A program made the translations under genes and the position numbers. The notes beneath the pieces are model-generated. The model was not told the DNA's origin and did no database searches. It worked only from the letters and a program-made list of their open reading frames with translations. Of a stretch of DNA of 7,269 bases, positions 5,540 to 7,269 are shown one piece after another. This stretch comes from Candidatus Sulfotelmatobacter sp. (lineage in GTDB: Bacteria; Acidobacteriota; Terriglobia; Terriglobales; Acidobacteriaceae), in NCBI GenBank assembly GCA_030040725.1, contig JASHTD010000608.1, positions 1-7,269 of the forward strand, given 5' to 3'. How positions within the stretch are numbered: position 1 is the stretch's first letter; each line of letters begins with the position of its first letter.

Positions 5540-7269
5540 ATGTGTGGTATCTCGGGAATCCTTGAGTTTGATCGAGACGCGACCGTTGATTCCGGTGTTC
5601 TGCGGGGGATGTGTGAAGTCATGGCTCACCGCGGTCCGGACGATGACGGGTTTTTCGTGCGCGGGAAGATCGGTCTCGGCATGCGCCGGCTGAGCATCGT
5701 CGATTTGGCCACCGGCCATCAACCGATCAGCAATGAGGACGGCTCGCTCTGGATTGTTTTCAATGGCGAGATATACAACCATCGAACACTGCGCGAGCAA
5801 TTGATCACCCGCGGCCATCAATACCGCACCCAGAGCGATACAGAAACCATCGTCCATCTCTACGAAGAATACGGCAAGGACTGCGTGCAGCACCTGCGCG
5901 GCATGTTCGCGTTTGCCATCTGGGATGCGAAGCGCAAATCCCTTTTCATTGCCCGCGACCGGCTAGGCATCAAACCGCTGTACTATCACCTCACACCTGA
6001 CAAATTTCTCTTTGGCTCGGAGATCAAAGTTCTGCTGGCGCATCCCGGCGTGCGTGCGGAATTCAGTCGCAACATTCTTCCGGAATATCTCGCCTTTGGC
6101 TATCTGTCGGGTGAAGAGACGTTTTATGCGGGTGTGCGCAAGCTGATGCCGGGCCACTGGGCAGAAGTCAACGAGCAAGGAAACCTGCGGCTCGAACAGT
6201 ATTGGGGTCTGCCTTCACATGGAGATGGCGGCGTTCGCGAAGAAGTTCATGAAGATCGAGAGCACGACGAGCGATATTACGTAGAGAGCTATCGCGAGTT
6301 GCTGGAAGGTGCGGTATCCAGCCATCTCATGAGCGATGTTCCGCTCGGCGTGTTTCTGAGCGGCGGCCTCGATTCCAGTGCCGTCGCCGCGTTGATGACC
6401 AAGATCAGGCGAGCGCCCATTCAGACATTCTCAGTCGGTTACGCGGAGCAAACCTACAGCGAATTGCCATATGCCAGAGCCGTTGCCAGGCATTTAGGTT
6501 CTGAGCACCACGAAGTGCTGGTAAGTTGCAAAAATTTTTTCTCGGCGCTGCCAAAGCTGATTTGGCATGAGGATGAGCCGATCGCGTGGCCTTCGAGTGT
6601 GGCGCTTTTTTTCGTGGCGCAATTAGCCCGTGCGGACGTCAAAGTGGTTCTCACTGGAGAAGGCAGCGACGAAACGCTGGCAGGCTACTCGCGCTATGCC
6701 TTCACGTTGAAGAATCTTGCGTTCGACCGCGTTTATCGGAACGTTGTGCCGAGCGCGGTGCGGCGTCATCTGCGCGAGTTCATCGCCAGTTCTTCCTGGG
6801 TTTCTGCCAATTCGCGCCGGAAGCTTTCACACAGTTTTCTCGGGCTCGATGGAGAATCCTGGACTTCGCTTTACTTCGACAATTTCCTTTCCGCATTTAA
6901 TCAGGCCGATCAAGGGGCTCTGCTGACGGATGAATTTCGTGACTCAATTCGCGCAGGATCAGCCTACTGCAACGTGCTCCGATACTGGGAGCAGTCTTCT
7001 GGCGACCTTCTTCAGCGGCTGCTTTACACCGACATCAAGACGTATCTGGTCGAGCTGCTGATGAAGCAAGACAATACGAGCATGGCGGCGTCCATCGAAA
7101 GCCGAGTGCCATTTCTCGATCATGTGCTCGTGGAATGGGCCGCGCGCGTGCCCGCCAGAATTCAGATCCGCGGCACCGCAGGCAAGCAGATTCTGAAGAA
7201 GGGGATGGAAGGCCTGCTCCCGCGTGAGATTATTTACCGGACCAAATTAGGGTTTCCCACTCCCTGGAG
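5540..7269 (+). CDS. asnB: Glutamine-hydrolysing asparagine-synthase-like amidotransferase, 3' truncated
   Basis: The frame from ATG 5540 stays open to the window edge: 576 full codons of a family usually about 600-650 long, so a short C-terminal piece is missing. Residues 1-190 form the class II glutaminase domain. It has catalytic Cys2 in MCGISGI, then HRGPDDDG (30-37), RRLSIVDL (49-56), NGEIYN (75-80) and SDTE (99-102). The synthetase domain carries the ATP pyrophosphatase loop VFLSGGLDSSAVAAL (271-285), LTGEGSDETLAGY (371-383) and SMAASIESRVPFLDH (514-528). The protein would release ammonia from glutamine and use ATP to amidate a carboxylate. Free aspartate is the textbook acceptor, but homologues in polysaccharide loci, including exosortase-linked ones, are thought to modify sugars or other cell-surface substrates. 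The GT and AlgD-like neighbours favour such a role here. A charged stretch (about 227-246) joins the two domains. The symbol asnB reflects family, not proven aspartate specificity. Confidence 0.93.
   Translation, partial: MCGISGILEFDRDATVDSGVLRGMCEVMAHRGPDDDGFFVRGKIGLGMRRLSIVDLATGHQPISNEDGSLWIVFNGEIYNHRTLREQLITRGHQYRTQSDTETIVHLYEEYGKDCVQHLRGMFAFAIWDAKRKSLFIARDRLGIKPLYYHLTPDKFLFGSEIKVLLAHPGVRAEFSRNILPEYLAFGYLSGEETFYAGVRKLMPGHWAEVNEQGNLRLEQYWGLPSHGDGGVREEVHEDREHDERYYVESYRELLEGAVSSHLMSDVPLGVFLSGGLDSSAVAALMTKIRRAPIQTFSVGYAEQTYSELPYARAVARHLGSEHHEVLVSCKNFFSALPKLIWHEDEPIAWPSSVALFFVAQLARADVKVVLTGEGSDETLAGYSRYAFTLKNLAFDRVYRNVVPSAVRRHLREFIASSSWVSANSRRKLSHSFLGLDGESWTSLYFDNFLSAFNQADQGALLTDEFRDSIRAGSAYCNVLRYWEQSSGDLLQRLLYTDIKTYLVELLMKQDNTSMAASIESRVPFLDHVLVEWAARVPARIQIRGTAGKQILKKGMEGLLPREIIYRTKLGFPTPW

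Noticed and set aside
5504..5893. 129-residue minus-strand frame over the start of the amidotransferase
   Set aside because: It is antisense to the conserved glutaminase domain and is a shadow of that gene.

Overview
This 7.3-kb window looks like the interior of an exopolysaccharide biosynthesis cluster from a Gram-negative environmental bacterium of moderate GC content. The protein styles resemble those of soil Acidobacteriota, but this is an impression from sequence alone, not a search result. There are five protein-coding genes, two of them cut by the window edges. I see no RNA genes, mobile elements, CRISPR arrays or long repeats.

Layout. (1) At 1-269 (+) is the C-terminal end of a probable right-handed beta-helix (pectate-lyase-like) protein. 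(2) 19 bases later, at 289-1500 (+), comes a GT4-type glycosyltransferase resembling the sugar transferases found in exosortase (EpsH/XrtA)-linked polysaccharide loci. (3) At 1561-2886 (-), convergent with it, is a GDP-mannose 6-dehydrogenase (AlgD-like), with a plausible extended -10 promoter behind it. (4) A 244-base divergent spacer separates this from 3131-5503 (+), a heparinase II/III (alginate-lyase-like) family protein without a visible signal peptide. (5) 36 bases later, at 5540-7269 (+), is a glutamine-dependent asparagine-synthase-like amidotransferase that runs off the window end.

How the genes may work together. The dehydrogenase should provide GDP-mannuronic acid. The glycosyltransferase would build sugar into a polymer or lipid-linked repeat unit. 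The heparinase II/III and beta-helix proteins belong to folds that cleave or remodel uronate polymers. The AsnB-like protein belongs to a family that includes members proposed to amidate uronic acids in surface polysaccharides. A uronate-containing, possibly amidated, exopolysaccharide is therefore a coherent hypothesis, but only the individual family assignments are well supported. No clearly new system is visible. The most interesting points are this gene combination, the apparently cytoplasmic lyase-family protein, and the lone antisense AlgD-like gene in an otherwise plus-strand cluster.
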